Assembly: GCA_030704615.1 (NCBI GenBank)
Contig: CM060732.1
Location: forward strand, 75,495,053-75,559,052
Direction of reading: 5' to 3'
Origin: Takakia lepidozioides
Lineage: Eukaryota; Streptophyta; Takakiopsida; Takakiales; Takakiaceae
DNA: 64,000 bases
Shown: piece by piece, positions 1-11,239 of the stretch
Layout of the letters: each line of letters opens with the position of its first letter
Position numbering within the stretch: position 1 is the first letter of the stretch
Notes under the pieces: generated by a model
What the model was told of the DNA's origin: nothing
What the model saw: the letters and a program-made list of their open reading frames with translations, nothing else
Database searches by the model: none
Translations under genes and position numbers: made by a program

Positions 1-180
1 ATTGCTCGGACCACATAACTTATGATTCGTTGTCATGTCCTTCTTTCATGTGACCAGAAATCCACGTTGGGTAAACGTTAGGTCTTTTGCTTGCAAAACA
101 GGGGTTGGGTTCATTTGCAAGTTTTCCAAATAAAAACAAAAATAAAAATAAAAAATAAAAAATTCCCCGAATGTGCCAGA
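1..180. repeat. Direct repeat, copy 1 (pairs with 1154-1345)
   Basis: This stretch begins attgctcggaccacataa and runs through the words ttcgttgtcatgtccttctt and gaatgtgccag. The same words return in the same order and orientation from 1154, with scattered substitutions and a different A-rich spacer. The copy is cut by the window edge, so its true left end is unknown. It could be the end of an unidentified element about 1.3 kb long, or a simple segmental duplication. Confidence 0.7.
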
Positions 181-239
181 ATAATCCTTAAACGACGACG
201 CGGCCAATTTGGGTCGCATTGTTCTGCAGGGGAGGGCGT

Positions 240-268
240 ATCTCCATTGGATGACATCCAATGGAGAT
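240..268. repeat. Perfect 13-bp inverted repeat (hairpin)
   Basis: Arms at 240-252 (ATCTCCATTGGAT) and 256-268 are exact reverse complements around a 3-base loop. It lies just after direct-repeat copy 1, at a position comparable to the hairpin that follows copy 2. Function unknown; hairpins of this kind are common near ends of small DNA transposons. Confidence 0.75.
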
Positions 269-1075
269 GCGGCCTGAACGAATTCTGTAGCCCATCCAGT
301 CCTCTACACGCTGCAGCAAAATTTTTAGGGATTCAATAAATTCCCTGCATGCTACAATTTATGGCGTGGCAAGGTTTTGCCATTTTGTGTGGTGCAGGGG
401 TGGCCACGCCCATTGACCGGGCACGGAATCCCCGGATTTGCACAGCTAGCAGGTCAAACCATTGTTTCCACACATTACCGGCACCAAAAGGCCTGCTTTG
501 CCATTGGCCGGAAAATCCACTCTTTTTCCCATCCATGTATGAACCTTCCTCCAAATCCCAAATTTTTTTTGCAGAGGCCTTTGCAGTGGATTGCTTCATA
601 GAATGACCGTTGGAATTTCCTAGCAAGTCCCTATTTCAGGGCATTTGGAAGCCCTCAGCTGACCAGAGCATCTTGGAATAGATTTTTACCCCCCTTGCTT
701 CACATACAAAGCACCCCCCTCTAATTTTGGGGGTTCAGGCCCATTTTTGCAGGGAGTACTCCTTCACTGACCCAAATTCAGAATCTAGAACCCATTCACT
801 CAGGAAAAATCTGGAAAATGCCAATTTGGCATGGTCAAACCCATTTTTGTCACATGATTTTTTGCATTTTCATAATTTAGGCCATTTTATTTTGTTATAA
901 TCTCCCAAATACAACGGTCAAAGTCTTGTCATTACCACGTCATTTAGGATGTCAGTAGGGATGCGCATGTATGGTTCATCCATGTGGATGTCGATGGTTA
1001 GGTAGTTACAACGATTTTAGAGAGGGTATATACCTGTTTTGTCAAAAAGTCCCAAAAGTTAGCTCGTCCCGTAGG

Positions 1076-1111
1076 CCGGATTAAGGTGTCGTCAACGACA
1101 CCTTAATCTGG
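1076..1111. repeat. Inverted repeat, 17-bp arms (ATTAAGGTGTCGT)
   Basis: The arms at 1076-1092 and 1095-1111 are complementary except for one G/A position, with a 2-base loop. The core word CCRGATTAAGGTG also forms the hairpin at 1327-1364, so one sequence family makes both. Confidence 0.75.
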
Positions 1112-1153
1112 CTGGTCTTCTGGTGTGCTATGTGGGGTAAATGGTATCTACAA

Positions 1154-1345
1154 ATTGCTCGGACTACATAACATATGATTCGTTGTCATGTCCTTCTTCC
1201 TGGTGACCAAAAATCCATGTTGGGTAAACGCAAGGTCTTTTGCTTGCAAAGGGGTTGGCAAGTTTTACAAAAAAACAAAAAAACAAAAAACAAAAAACAA
1301 AAAAATGGTTTTTTTCCCCTGAATGTGCCAGATTAAGGTGGCATT
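1154..1345. repeat. Direct repeat, copy 2
   Basis: Second copy of the 1-180 repeat: attgctcggactacataa, ttcgttgtcatgtccttctt, and gaatgtgccag near the end. It diverges by point changes and by its poly-A/C spacer. It ends in the hairpin at 1327-1364. Confidence 0.7.
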
Positions 1346-1364
1346 GACGCCAGCTTAATCTGGC
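1327..1364. repeat. Inverted repeat, 16-bp arms (GCCAGATTAAG)
   Basis: Arms 1327-1342 and 1349-1364 pair with one mismatch around a 6-base loop. The arm shares the ATTAAG core with the hairpin at 1076-1111. Confidence 0.7.
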
Positions 1365-2730
1365 TTGTCTACTAGGCTGGAATTAAGCTTCCGCCAAATT
1401 AAAATACACTTATTTAAACTCAATAACACATGGATCCATGCGCACATGCTGATCGGTAAGGATACATGTTGTTACACCCGTCCATGGTTCACTCATCTGG
1501 GCAATTTTTAGTCCGACACTCATCCAACGTTCATCCATTCCCTTTTACGTTCATCACAGATACATTCATCTGTCATTTTTTCATCGCACATTCGTGCCAC
1601 ATTCTCGTCATGGAGCCTATCTGTCTTCGGTCCGATGGAGAGGAGATTGTGTCCTTGCAGTGGAGTTTGCGTTCACGACAATAGGCCCACTTTTCCCTCG
1701 GTTTTAGGGTCCGCATCACTTATCTGCTCACGCTAAAGATAATCTGCTCACGCATAAGGGAATCTGCTCACGGGTTCTGCTCACATGGTAGCTGCCCTCG
1801 CTCTACTGGATCTGTCTAGAAATGCATGTATGAAAAATGGCATATTTTCTTCTTCTATGTAAATGATTACAATTACTTGATTGACCATTGCAGGTATATT
1901 GAATCATTTTCAGTTCGGAGGCTGCACTGTGTAGTTCTGATGTATTTATATGTTGTTCATACCATTTTTTTTGGTGGGTTTTCATTGTCTCATTATACAG
2001 TGAATTGGTCTATATGATGCATATGCATTATTCAAATGCTACTGCAAAGTTTTAGTGCTAGAATACACAGGTTTCTTCATTGGAAAGATATTGTTCAATT
2101 ATATCTATTGAATTCAATTTAGCCATAGATTGTACATCTCTTCATCCATAGAACTTGTTTCGTTCTCATGTAGACTTTTACAGCCTACAAAGTGGTTGTG
2201 TGTATGGTTGTCATTTTGTGTTTTTATGCACATCTCTTCATATTCTCCACTTGTGCCGAATGATACATGGGCCCCTCGTAACAACTAACCCCTCGACACA
2301 TATATTACACAATGGGTGTTGGGGGATCCGTTAGCCTTCACTTTATTTTTTTGTCTCTGAATGGCAGACTCCAATGCCACTCCGAATTTAATATTGTGTA
2401 CAGAAGGTTTTACACAATATTCATGAGACCTTATGATATATGAGTGTGGTTGTTACTCCACACATGATGTCTAATTTGTATGCTGCAGTATGTTACCCAA
2501 ATGGGTCAAATCGATTTTCTATCATTCGTTATTTTCTATCATAATCTAATTGGGTTACTGAGCATCTTGCCCTCATAGCCATGGTTGGGCAAATCATGCA
2601 ATGGGTATTCTTAACACGTATGTAGAGACATTCAGAAGTTTTCTTCACCTCTTCTTCATATTGAAATCATGCTTGACCACGCAAAAAAAAAACAACGAAC
2701 TCCAAATCAGGAGGAGAGGGGTTCCTCTGA
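1365..2730. other. Non-coding stretch, nothing recognised
   Basis: AT-rich sequence with only short open frames of atypical composition. A short repeat of the word atctgctcacg occurs around 1720-1780. No RNA gene, transposon end or conserved protein motif was recognised. Confidence 0.4.
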
Positions 2731-2732
2731 AC

Positions 2733-3135
2733 TTGTGTGTGTCAATGCACATAGTTCCAAAAAAACCCATGACTCTAGGAATCCATCACTTTGAGCATAA
2801 AAACAGAGAGATGGGGCCTTCTGAAATTGTGTGCGTCAACACACACAGTTCCAGAGGAGCTCATCGCTCCATCATTGACGCACAATTTTTTATTTACATA
2901 TATATACATTTTTTTTTCGATTGGTTGGAAATCTGAAAAATGACGCACACCGTTTGGTTGACGTACGCCTTTTTCCCACTTTTTGTTTTGTTTTGTTTTG
3001 TTCGGTTGATTAGAAATATGGTGTACGTCAACACACACCGTACCCCCTCCCCCCCCCCCCCCCCCTTAAAATTAATTAATTAATTATTATTGTGTTGGTT
3101 GGTTGGAAAAATTGTGTGCGTCAACGCATGCATTT
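2733..3135. repeat. Five spaced copies of a TGTGYGTCAAYRCACA palindrome-like motif
   Basis: Near-palindromic words occur at about 2735 (tgtgtgtcaatgcaca), 2829 (tgtgtgcgtcaacacaca), 2940 (gacgcacaccgtttggttgacg), 3018 (gtgtacgtcaacacacacc) and 3114 (tgtgtgcgtcaacgcatgc), spaced roughly 75-110 bp. Between them lie TTTTG repeats (about 2984-3002) and a C homopolymer (about 3048-3066). It looks like a degenerate long-period repeat, possibly subterminal repeats of a DNA transposon. Function unknown. Confidence 0.5.
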
Positions 3136-3332
3136 TTCCGGCCAATCCTCTCCTATCGTCTTTGTTGCAACAATGTTGCACAATGTGGTTATAAAAGATC
3201 ACAAAGACGTGGTCTGTTTGCACAGCGTGATCTGTTTCTCTTCTGTTGCTAGAGTGCCTCTTGCCGGGGTCGATTTTGGACCCCACGAACTGGAACGAGA
3301 AAACGGTGTGTTGTGTCTCCTCAGGTCTAGAT

Positions 3333-3611
3333 CACGACTGCAAGGTGGAGTCAGCAAGAATTGTGCAGGCACGGGTGACAGATATCATGGATGTTCATCC
3401 CTCTCACTACGGTCGGGTGCATACATTGTTTACCGCTGATTATGTTTTTCATGATAGGGCATATGAGGTTACGGTGAAAAAATTTCCAGATTGCACTTGT
3501 CCAGATTTTGTGAGCATGCGAGAGGACAGTCTTGGAAAGAGATGAAAGTGGGTACTCTGCAAGCATCTCTACTACATATCTGCACATGATGTATATAATG
3601 TGACCTCATGA
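3333..3611 (+). pseudogene. SWIM zinc-finger protein remnant
   Basis: Reading + from 3333 gives about 70 codons ending ..VTVKKFPDCTCPDFVSM, then after a short gap ..LCKHLYYI. This fits the SWIM zinc-finger pattern C-x-C-x(n)-C-x-H, found in plant MULE and FAR1-type transposases and in SWIM-domain nuclear proteins. A TGA codon (3543-3545) lies between the C-x-C and C-x-H halves, so the finger cannot be made as it stands. The frame closes again at 3609-3611. A possible splice acceptor (ctcctcag) lies just before 3333. No transposase catalytic region is visible upstream. Probably a decayed transposase-derived or captured exon. Confidence 0.6.
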
Positions 3612-5562
3612 GAGACCAATTCATTCATCAGCCTATGCTTAGTTTCACCAATGTTCACATTTTTTTGCAACATGATAGTTCACAAATATATTGACTATTT
3701 GCCTTTGTGGTCTTCGAGAGCATGTCCCGACACCTAGTGGATATTCCTAGCTGTCATTCATGTTGAATGCAACTAATATGCTACGGTGGAACATTTCAAT
3801 ATGTCTTTCATTGGGCCATTTTTGGGTGGCTTGAATCTAAATCATAGCATGTTTGTTCATCTTTTTTGAATCATAGCATGCTCTACTTTGCCTTTTTTTA
3901 ATGTCCAGCCTTTTATTGGCATTTTCTGCAAGACATTACATTGCTTCATATTGATTGTTTTTGCTCATACTAGTCAATTTTCAACGGTAAAAAGTTGTCT
4001 TTGTCTTGCCTTCGGCTATAGGGCCTCCATTTCTTGCTTGACACCCTGCGCTCATGCTTAGTGTGTAAAGCGTGACCCGAACTCACAGGCTCATGAGGCT
4101 AGGCTCACACCGTAGCTACCCTGAGGATAAAGGACTTCAAATGCGCTGCCTGTTCTTTGAAGACCGAAATGACTTCTATTCTATTCTCAGGGTCTAGATG
4201 ATTGAGTGGAGGAAGGCGAGCAGCCACGATCGGGAGCAGTGATTCATTAACTACGTTAGTGTCATGTTGGAATATGTCGTTTGAATCACCTGTGCTGCCA
4301 AGGGAAATATCTTGAGGTAGCTTCAATATCCGCCAACGAGTTCTATGTTTGTGAGCGCGTGTAGGAAGTCTGGAAGGTGCAGGGTCCTGCGAGGTGGGCT
4401 TCTTCACTTTGTTCTTGACGACCCCTTGCAATCGTCTTTGTTTCCATATCATGCAGTACTTCCTTAGGGCCCTTGGCATTGGCGTGGCCGTGGGTGGCAT
4501 TGCCATATTTTTGTTTAGGCATGAAGCTTTTATCAATAAGAACCTGTTCCATGACGCTAGGCAGTTGCACGAATGGGTGGACCAAAAGTGTCACATGTTG
4601 AATCCATTAGAACTCCATGGATTGTTTTTTTTTTTTAGCCTATTGCTTTCAATTTATTTTAGAAAAATATATCGTAGTATATGCCTAACTTTTTAAGTAT
4701 AGAGTCCCCCCAAAATATTGAAAACATTCTTTGCTAGATATTTTGATCAGTAATTTGAAAAAATATTTAGATATCAAAACTTAGGGTTTACAACCACTTG
4801 TCCATAAACCACCTGACCATTCTAGATTATAGGTTTGCATGCCTTTTTAGTAAAAGATGACATCCCAAAAACCCAAAACATCAGATGCTATGGACATTTT
4901 ATTTTTAGGTGTAAAATAGTCTATAGCTCTCAATTCCTAAGTTAATTAGTCCCTATAAAAGTGGATTTGGGTTGGATTTAAACATGGCACCCCTAGTGTG
5001 TTTTCCTTTGTGCCATTATATGATTGTACATGATGTTTTTTTTAGTCCATAAGATTTTATGTGTAACATCTGTAGTCCATAGTAATCAACTTTAAAAGTC
5101 CATAGCTCTTTGGTATATAATTGGTTTGCAATCTAACAGTTGGTACACATACCTATTGTAGTTAGACACCCTACACCATATAAATTTCGATGAAATATTG
5201 AGTTGTTGGACAAATATGAATAAAACCATGAAGGGAGATCATTGTAAAAACAACATGTTACACAGTTGGTCCATCCATCTGTGCATTTACTTGCTTCCTT
5301 GGCCAGCTTCAAAAACAAGGTACGTCTTTCGTTTGTTATCAACTTCACGACAACCCTTAAATTTGTGCACGTTCAAATTCTTCTTATTTTTGTAAATTGT
5401 GTCTTAGTAGATACTTTTCATGTGGTGAGCACTAGGTTCTTGAACGTGTGCCTTGGAATGGCCTCGCAAATGAGGTCGACCCACTTGTAGGTGTCATATT
5501 CCTCACGGTAGGTGCTCGCGCCTTGTCAACCATTGTGCTCCGCTTCACCGTGGTGGTTAGCT
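3612..5562. other. Non-coding stretch with short unrecognised frames
   Basis: Mostly AT-rich intergenic sequence. A minus-strand frame at 4105-4536 (143 codons, basic, R/K/P-rich) is open but resembles no family I know, and its composition does not argue for selection. No repeats longer than simple T runs were noted. Confidence 0.35.
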
Positions 5563-5965
5563 AATTAGTGAATCTGCGGGGCGTGTTCTCACAATCTTCG
5601 TTTCCACATTCTCTCTATGAGTAGGTTGGAAAAGACGCCAACTACAATCATTCTCCTCCATAACAACACACCAAATGACGAGATTCCACGGATGAAAGGG
5701 ATCATGGAGGTTCATCCATTGTAAGACCGGTGAAAGTGGAGAGGTGCACAAACAACTCGATAGGAATTAGTGAATCTGCGGTTGTGTTCTCACAATCTTC
5801 GTTTCCACATTCTCTCTATGAGTAGGTTGGAAAAGACGCCAACTACAATCATTCTCCTCCATAACAACACACCAAATGACGAGATTCCACGGATGAAAGG
5901 GATCATGGAGGTTCATCCATTGTAAGACCGGCGAAAGTGGAGAGGTGCACAAACAACTCGATAGG
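5563..5965. repeat. Tandem duplication of a ~202-bp unit (two copies)
   Basis: Copy 1 is 5563-5764 and copy 2 is 5765-5965. They are head-to-tail, begin aattagtgaatctgcgg, and end caactcgatagg. They differ only in a short stretch near the start (ggggcgtg versus gttgtg) and a few single bases, so the duplication looks recent. The same minus-strand open frame appears in each copy but matches nothing I know. Confidence 0.9.
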
Positions 5966-7791
5966 ACACTGATACGACATTTCGCTCGTGGGTGTGTTCA
6001 TTGCAATCGAAAAATCGATCTATTCACATCTCATAGTATATATATCTCATGTGCATGTAGTTGGCATGGGTGGAGTCAGCCATGTTCATGGCGTGTATGG
6101 TATGGTGGGCCAGTGGGTGGCTCACCCAGTCCAGGCAAAGGACGGGTGGGCTGGGGGCTGCTGACTGGGCTGTCAGAGCATTCAACTCCAGAGCACTTCT
6201 ATTATTTGGCCCTCATCTAGGGCTGTATCAAGACCCCTGGTGCAGGCCTTGCAGTTTGGGAGATCTCAACGTCGCTACAAAATAGACAAAACAAAACAAA
6301 ACAAAACAAACTACCTTGCTTAATAGATAGATCTCAAGATGATAACATGAAGATTGCCGTGTCCTCAATTGGCATCACTACTGACATTTGCATGCAGGAC
6401 TTCAGTTGTGTGTGCTGGGCAGAAGAGAACTAACATGAGTTGAGCCAAATAAACCCACATTAACTGCTAAACAATGGATTCTATAGAGGAATTCCACCCT
6501 TGGGCCAACTTGAATCAACAGTTTATACAAAATTGTGCACAGGGGATCTGCATGTGTGGGGCCCCTGTCTTGTCTCAAACTGGACATCTACACTTGTAAA
6601 AATAGTTGCTAGCTAACAATTAGCATAAGAATCAACAATTAGTCTTAAAAGGAAACTTCATGTCGAGAGCATCCATGGCCAATTTAACGACATGTCTCTA
6701 GCAATGCTGTGTTGGGAAAATGCTTGAGCAGTCAGCAGCTCACCATGCAGCGCCAGCACTGAGATGGAGCATTGATCTGGCATTGTATTTTCGCAGTTAA
6801 CTGCCTCCCTCCATATATCACTGTTTGCAGCACAGACAGGACAACCTCCTACTCTTCAACGTGCTCCTTGAGTCACTGCACGAAGTCAGTCAGCTCAAAG
6901 TTTCAGTATCTTTGCCAGCAGTAAGCATCTTTACCTTGATCAGGGTGCACCGGCGCAACCGCAGGACCTTCCCAGTCATACATTGCCATCTTTCAAACCT
7001 TTCAAGTTGGGGCACGTCCACACTTGACCTCAGAAAATGGCTTGTGCTCCAGACGCAATGACAACCGTCCTTGAATCTTGATTCACAACCAAAAAGCAGA
7101 TGATCACCCTGGCGAAGGTTATGAAGGCATATAAATCGCTCAGCATGGGCTGTCCAGCAGTTGGATGTCAAGTCAAACTCGCGGCCCGATATACAACATA
7201 CTATCATTTGGTCAAGAATGGTTCCTTTTCTTTGCAACCAGAGTCTGACTTCTGCGCTCCACAGTCATTTTCTGAATGTCTACCATGTCTGTGTCCATTT
7301 CTGTTTGCAGATGGAACCACCTTCGAGCCCCTAGCGTGGACCCAAAAACAGAAAAACACAAACTTTCTGCCAAGAGAAGTTAAACCGTCCCATTCTACAA
7401 ACAAAGGAGAAGCACTCTATCCAAGAGAGCAGAAGATTTCTTTGAGGTCTCGGCCTTGAAGAAAAAAGAACAAGATTCAGGTAAGATGTGACAAGCTAGT
7501 GCAGTCTCATGCAAACTCTACTTCTTGAAGCATGGTAGCAAAATTTGCAAATCCAAACATTGGCATGCTCAAACAGCCTAATGAAGGATGTAGACAATCT
7601 CTCCAACAATCCATATCTCATGTTCTACCCCTGCTGCTCTGCCTACATCTATGTCTAGCTGCCTAGCATGGTAATATAACATTGTGAATCACACTTGTAC
7701 CGTTACCGCGAAAGACCTGCTTCCAACAGCCTGAACTTTGCTGGTTAGAAAACCATTCTCCCGGGGCCCCTCCCAATTCTTCTGTATACAG
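5966..7791. other. Intergenic region downstream of the membrane-protein gene
   Basis: No recognised gene. A simple ACAAA repeat lies at about 6285-6310. Open frames of up to about 119 codons at 6890-7459 on both strands overlap one another and lack familiar motifs. The last few hundred bases are the likely 3-prime untranslated region of the minus-strand gene ending at 7792. Confidence 0.4.
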
Positions 7792-9534
7792 TCAACTCTC
7801 TAGGCACCTGTTTACCCCATTCTTGCAATCCTTGGTGAGGTCATTGAATGTCTCAATCTTCATCTTGCCTTTGTACAACATTTCTGAGTCTATTTCTACC
7901 CTCATGTACCCGTCAAAAGGAACCGGGCTGCCACCGTTCAGGGCCATGGTTGCATTGTACCATTCACTATTGACACTCCACAGGTCCTTAAAATCATCCA
8001 GGACATAAACCTTGTAGAGGCCCCTGAGCTTGTCAAAGTATGTGGGCTCGACCTCATTGGTAGCAATATAGATCTTCCGGCCCTGCAAAATCCTATGTTC
8101 CAGCTTTGCTACAATATTTTCAGGTGACGTGTCTGCATCCAACTGTGGCCAAAGCTCCTTGTCTTTCACTTTCCACCCGCGTACCACATGCAGAGTATCA
8201 AAATCCCAATCAAGCTTATTGCAAATTGCAGTTACAATATCCATCAGTCGCTTTGATTTCCACATGAAGTGCCAGGGCCGTTCAATATACTTCTCCGCCT
8301 CCCCCTCGCAGACACGGTACCAGTAATTGTTGGCCTCCTCTTTGTCATCAAACTTCCTATACAGAATAGTGCTGGTTTCGTTCTTCAGCTGTGAGGGTGC
8401 CACCTTATAGTCCGTCACATAATGTACGTTGAGCTCATGCTGGGGATGCTTAGAGTTCCAATCGAGCCATTGCTGCTCAAAGGTATTTTTCTCAATGATA
8501 GGCGTCACCTCCTTGAGATGCTCATAATCGAAATAGAATCTAAAATCCTTGTCAATCTCGTCGGTATGGCCTGGATTGTTCTCTGCCGACAGACACAACT
8601 CCAGATCCATCACGAACGTACGGCTGAGGTAGCGCGCCTCTCCTAGTGCGCACAGGAAGCTCCACATAAACTGATTCATGCTCTTACAATAATCCCCCCC
8701 TCGTTGGTAGAAGAGATAGTTGTGCTCGCCAAATGTCCTGTTCAGCTTCGCTGAGATAGGGCCCACTGCGTCCAGCACCACATCCACCCCTCCCTCAAGA
8801 GTCTGTTGCTCTGCAGCTTGGGCGGGGAGACCAGTTCTTTCCCCATCGCCAATTTTAGGTCTCCTAGTAGGCCGGGCACTGACCCCAGAATGCCAAGCTC
8901 CTATTGTCAACACAGAAAATGAACAGTCTTTGTTCCTCTTCAATGCGTACCGTCTAAAGTCCCTGTACATCCTTGGGGTCTTCATATTCTTGGCACGGTA
9001 CTTCCAAGCAACATCACATTGTTTGTCTGTGGAGCCCCTTACGGGAGCACGATACTGGTAGAAATTGAGGGCTGGAAAATGATCCAGATTGTATTGTTCA
9101 ATGGCGGCCTTAACCCCCGGATCCGAGCACTCAATCGTGGCGGTGGAGGTATCGCAGCTTCCTTCCAGCCGTGCGGCTTCCTCAGCTTTGACAGTGGCAT
9201 TTTGCACAAATTCTTGAGATATCGCGGGGGGAACGGTTGAGTAGTTGGACTCGCTCTTCATGTCATCGCCTGTGATGATGACGGTGTCGTCCGTTTGGAA
9301 AGTCGACTTGTCAATGCTGCTGAACAACCGGTTGTATGATTTCGCCTGCTGATGCCATGGATCGGGGGACTTGTATGTTATAGCAATCACTGTGAAGGTG
9401 AGGACCGAGATAACAAAAAATGCAAAACACACATTGCTTGCAATCCTCACAAGGCGCTGGCCAAGCGCCTCGGTATGCAGGTTCCCTTGAGACAAAACCC
9501 TGTCTAAGAAGGAAGGCTTGTCTAAGAACCTCAT
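7792..9534 (-). CDS. O-fucosyltransferase-like type II membrane protein
   Basis: An intact single-exon gene of 580 residues. Residues about 28-50 form one hydrophobic segment (VCFAFFVISVLTFTVIAI) after a short cytosolic N-terminus, the layout of a Golgi type II glycosyltransferase. The large C-terminal part carries blocks typical of a conserved plant family usually annotated as transmembrane or O-fucosyltransferase-like: YLSRTFVMDLELCLS, RPWHFMWKSKRLMDI, LHVVRGWKVKDKELWP, IYIATNEVEPTYFDKL, and a Cys-containing tail (TKDCKNGVNRC). The I-A-T-N-E block resembles the region near the GDP-fucose site in plant O-fucosyltransferase-type enzymes. Activity and substrate are not established for this family as far as I know. 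Residues about 217-255 form a low-similarity, Arg/Gly-rich linker that may be lineage-specific. The start ATG at 9534 is the only one before the membrane segment. Confidence 0.8.
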   Translation of the reverse strand: MRFLDKPSFLDRVLSQGNLHTEALGQRLVRIASNVCFAFFVISVLTFTVIAITYKSPDPWHQQAKSYNRLFSSIDKSTFQTDDTVIITGDDMKSESNYSTVPPAISQEFVQNATVKAEEAARLEGSCDTSTATIECSDPGVKAAIEQYNLDHFPALNFYQYRAPVRGSTDKQCDVAWKYRAKNMKTPRMYRDFRRYALKRNKDCSFSVLTIGAWHSGVSARPTRRPKIGDGERTGLPAQAAEQQTLEGGVDVVLDAVGPISAKLNRTFGEHNYLFYQRGGDYCKSMNQFMWSFLCALGEARYLSRTFVMDLELCLSAENNPGHTDEIDKDFRFYFDYEHLKEVTPIIEKNTFEQQWLDWNSKHPQHELNVHYVTDYKVAPSQLKNETSTILYRKFDDKEEANNYWYRVCEGEAEKYIERPWHFMWKSKRLMDIVTAICNKLDWDFDTLHVVRGWKVKDKELWPQLDADTSPENIVAKLEHRILQGRKIYIATNEVEPTYFDKLRGLYKVYVLDDFKDLWSVNSEWYNATMALNGGSPVPFDGYMRVEIDSEMLYKGKMKIETFNDLTKDCKNGVNRCLES

Positions 9535-10630
9535 TTTGAAGGTCTAACGTCTGCCCACTTCGTACAGCTTATTAGTACTAATGTGGGCGCAGCTGCCCAC
9601 CGCTGCCAGCACCCTGGAACTGCATGAGCCGTCCCACCGTCACTCCCCCCTAACAACAGCGATCGTTTGCTACCTTCACACTGTCCGCCTTCCTCTGCTC
9701 CTCCCCAAAGTACAGTGTCTTTGTGAACTGCACGCCGAAGGCTGTGGACTGACTTTCTCCTTCTTTCGTGAAGTGGGCAACCTTCGGATTAGGGTAGGGT
9801 AGATAACCCGCCCATAAACATGATTACCGCGCTAACTGCTTTCAGTTTTTTAGTAGATGGATCTCGTATCGTATCTTCGAATGTTGTGGGTATAATTGTA
9901 TCTCAATTTAGTGGAGTGTGTACTGAAATGCATGTGTGTGTGTCTGTGAGGGAGGGAGAGAGAGAGAGAGCTTCAAAGATTGGATGTGAAAAAATAGACA
10001 ACCATGATCGAAAACAACCACGGAAAATATGTTGAAAGCTTTCAGAATGTGTGAATAAGACTCCGCTCATGCAACCAGGGAAAGCGACTGAAAGGAGAAC
10101 TGTTTCAGGTCAAGTATCGACAAGTTAAGCTCAGGGGATGAGCAAGGAGGCGGCATACACGCAAATACCCTACAACCCTAGATACAGCCCTGGAGGAAAC
10201 GAAGATTTTTCAGACCCTGGTCAACGGTGGAGCAATCGAGGCACTAAGGTGAATGCCTTCTAAGTTACAGGACAGGAGACAACGAAAAAGCTTCGCAAAG
10301 TAAGGATAGTGGCCAGGTTCTCTCTTAACGTCACTGTGACTGGCATGCAAACAGATACGCATGTGTTACATTTGTTGTAAGCTAGTGGAGCAGCTCTCGA
10401 TCAAACTCATGCTTTCCTAACTGAGGACAACTTTAGCCCATTAATCATCATTCAGTTTCTGTAACCGGACTGTCGTTGACCAAGCGCTATGGAAATTACA
10501 GGTTGACACGAGTACCCTGATGGTCCAGAGTGGCAGCAAGGTTGGTTTCTTTCTACTTCTCTCTCTCTCATACTTTCCTTTTTTGTTTTACCACCAATTG
10601 AGATTTGGTAGTTAGGGGTGGGGCGGTGGC
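9535..10630. other. Intergenic, includes likely promoter of the 7792-9534 gene
   Basis: The minus-strand gene starts at 9534, so its 5-prime leader and promoter must lie here. A GA-rich simple repeat occurs at about 9948-9970. No other gene or element was recognised. Confidence 0.4.
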
Positions 10631-10639
10631 TAAATAAAT

Positions 10640-10830
10640 TAGGGTTGTAATTGTCAGCTACTTGCAGCCAGGGAGAGGATCTTTGCAGTTTTGTGGAGGC
10701 AATGTAGATCCATTCCTGAGCATAAGAGTACGAAAAAGGCACGGGGACTATGTACAGCTGCAAGAAACCTGTGTGGGCGGAGGGTGAATTGGGCAAGCTG
10801 TATGCAGCTAGGGTAACTATCATGAATCTA
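10640..10830 (+). repeat. PPR-gene leader fragment
   Basis: The words gtcagctacttgcagccagg, ggatctttgcagttttgtgga and cataagagtac match, in order, the leader just upstream of the intact PPR gene (minus strand, about 21260-21060) and the copies at 11240 and 46170. Only the leader is present here, with no PPR repeats following directly. This is a dispersed fragment of the same duplicated gene family. Confidence 0.55.
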
Positions 10831-11239
10831 GATTTAGTATCTTCCTTCTTCTTCAGCAAATTTGGGTTTGTTCAGCTCATCAGATGGACGAGATGAGAAC
10901 TGTCAGTTTGCTCCTTTAGGGCTCTTTCTTCCCGCTACCGCAAGGGGTTTGCTTGAAGAGCATGCACGCTTCTTTGTCATACCGGGCTTTGTGAATTTGG
11001 TTGTGGATCTCTTGTGTGACTGAGTGTTTTGACATGTACTGCTACTGGAGTTGCATGCAGATACTTAATGGAGGTAAGGAGAGGCTTTGGAAGAATGTTT
11101 TGCTAACCCTGGTCAATGAAGCGGACAACAACATGCATTGAAAACTGTCATGAATATTCATTCTGCCTTTGTCTCTCTTTACCAGCAATTCGGCACAGGA
11201 GCTAGTATGGGAGGCGGTGGTGGCATTTTCTATGTATAT

